Part shown: piece by piece, positions 7,691 to 8,388 of the stretch
Position numbering within the stretch: position 1 is the first letter of the stretch
Layout of the letters: the number at the start of each line of letters is the position of its first letter
Assembly: GCA_012032855.1 (NCBI GenBank)
Contig: JAAUQA010000116.1
Span: 1 to 8,388 of the forward strand
Source of the DNA: Candidatus Competibacteraceae bacterium
GTDB taxonomy: Bacteria > Pseudomonadota > Gammaproteobacteria > Competibacterales > Competibacteraceae
Reading direction: 5' to 3'
DNA length: 8,388 nt
Notes under the pieces: generated by a model
Told to the model about the DNA's origin: nothing
The model's input: the letters and a program-made list of their open reading frames with translations, nothing else
Databases searched by the model: none
Made by a program: the position numbers and the translations under genes

Positions 7691-8388
7691 ACTCACTTGA
7701 TCTGTATGATTGCGGTTGCCTGCCTTCGCGCCAAACCAGCAGGGAGAATTGCCTCGCCGTAATTTCCCCTCCCCCTCCTGGAATCTGGGTAGCCGCAGGT
7801 CTTGGAGTCTGTCCTTGCAGCGATATAACGGTACTTATGGAAGTGGTTACCCCAGTGTCTAATTGGGCTTCGACGGTTATATGATAGGCCAGCCCCCGGC
7901 TTGGAGACAAATAAGGGCCTAATGCCGGCGGAGGCGGAGGCGGTTGGCCTTCAGCAAAGCTCTCGGTACGCGCGGCGACATAATCATCGACCACGGCAGG
8001 ATCGACCCCTGGCATGGCGTGTAATACCGTAGCCGAAGCGACGGTCGGATCAATACCCGGCTGATAAGAGTGTACCGTTAGCCAAGGCACTAAATTGAGA
8101 TAGATCGGCGTCGTGATACCTAATACCTGCTGTAATTCTTCGACACTGCTGAACGGCATATTGGTTGGACCTACAGCACGTCCCGCCGCTTTATAGTCTT
8201 CGCTTTCCGCACCATTGAGGCGGCGCAAATCGTCAGGATCGCGCCAATCTTCAATCGCGTCCAGCACGTTGTCCAGAGCTTCTTCATTGACGCAGCGTGC
8301 TTGAGCAAGCCACCGAGCAAATTCGATCGGCGCGATTAAGATCGACTTTGCCACCCGCATCGGTGGCGTTAATGCGTAATAGCGCCGG
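7689..8388 (-). CDS. gspK: Type II secretion minor pseudopilin GspK (C-terminal part, 5' end outside window)
   Basis: GspK is the large minor pseudopilin that, with GspI and GspJ, caps the periplasmic pseudopilus of the T2SS. The visible part begins in mid-protein at the right edge with a stretch ending GGKVDLNRA, the conserved 'G-K-(I/V)-(D/N)-L-N-x-A' segment of the family. It continues with the hallmark DAIEDWRDPDDLRRLNGAE, then VEELQQVLGIT, PWLTVHS and MPGVDP, the helix-hairpin-helix-like GspK domain. A proline run (PPPPPP) and a short glycine run lie in the C-terminal third. The N-terminal prepilin signal lies outside the window. The frame is broken near 8325 and again near 8290. Adding one base at each gives SNLLGGLLKHA followed by VNEEALDNV, which fits GspK well. 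Removing one base near 8325 is a less family-like alternative. The stop (7689-7691) is 11 nt before gspL. Identity is very secure; the exact sequence around 8290-8325 is not. Confidence 0.93.
   Translation of the reverse strand, partial: RRYYALTPPMRVAKSILIAPIEFARWLAQARCVNEEALDNVLDAIEDWRDPDDLRRLNGAESEDYKAAGRAVGPTNMPFSSVEELQQVLGITTPIYLNLVPWLTVHSYQPGIDPTVASATVLHAMPGVDPAVVDDYVAARTESFAEGQPPPPPPALGPYLSPSRGLAYHITVEAQLDTGVTTSISTVISLQGQTPRPAATQIPGGGGEITARQFSLLVWREGRQPQSYRSSE

Noticed and set aside
7923..7950. GGCGGA-type tandem repeat
   Set aside because: It is simply the codon pattern of the proline run in GspK and shows no sign of being a separate repeat element.

Overview
This window is the 3' end of a type II secretion system (T2SS, general secretion pathway) operon on the minus strand. 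It is followed by a TPR–O-GlcNAc-transferase-like gene and then by a separately promoted gene for a small exported protein of unknown function. In transcription order (right to left) the genes are gspK (5' end beyond the window), gspL, gspM, gspN (the GspC-equivalent of Xps-type systems), gspD, the TPR/GT41 glycosyltransferase gene and the exported-protein gene. The order K-L-M-N-D, a PilN-like GspL, a subtype-b-like GspM, a short GspC/N without a PDZ domain, and a secretin that is itself a lipoprotein all match the Xanthomonas Xps arrangement. This points to a gammaproteobacterium with roughly balanced base composition. I cannot name a genus.

Layout: 7689-8388 gspK (partial); 6609-7677 gspL; 6016-6612 gspM; 5330-6015 gspN; 2927-5272 gspD; 697-2915 TPR-GT41 glycosyltransferase; 387-696 intergenic with a good sigma70-type promoter; left edge to 386 an exported protein. 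All genes read leftward, and the first six are separated by 0-57 nt or overlap by 4 nt, so they look like one transcript. L, M and N form the inner-membrane assembly platform. K caps the pseudopilus. D is the outer-membrane channel. N, and probably M and L, connect the platform to D. The glycosyltransferase starts only 11 nt after gspD, which makes it the unexpected member of the operon.

Almost every gene is broken by single-base indels. I find ten frame breaks between gspK and the glycosyltransferase, and at least one more in the leftmost gene. Each can be repaired by adding or removing one base, several of them in short homopolymers, and the repaired proteins run full length with family-typical motifs throughout. 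I therefore treat them as sequence errors in intact genes rather than as many small genes, and I describe the repaired proteins. Real decay of the locus cannot be excluded from the sequence alone.
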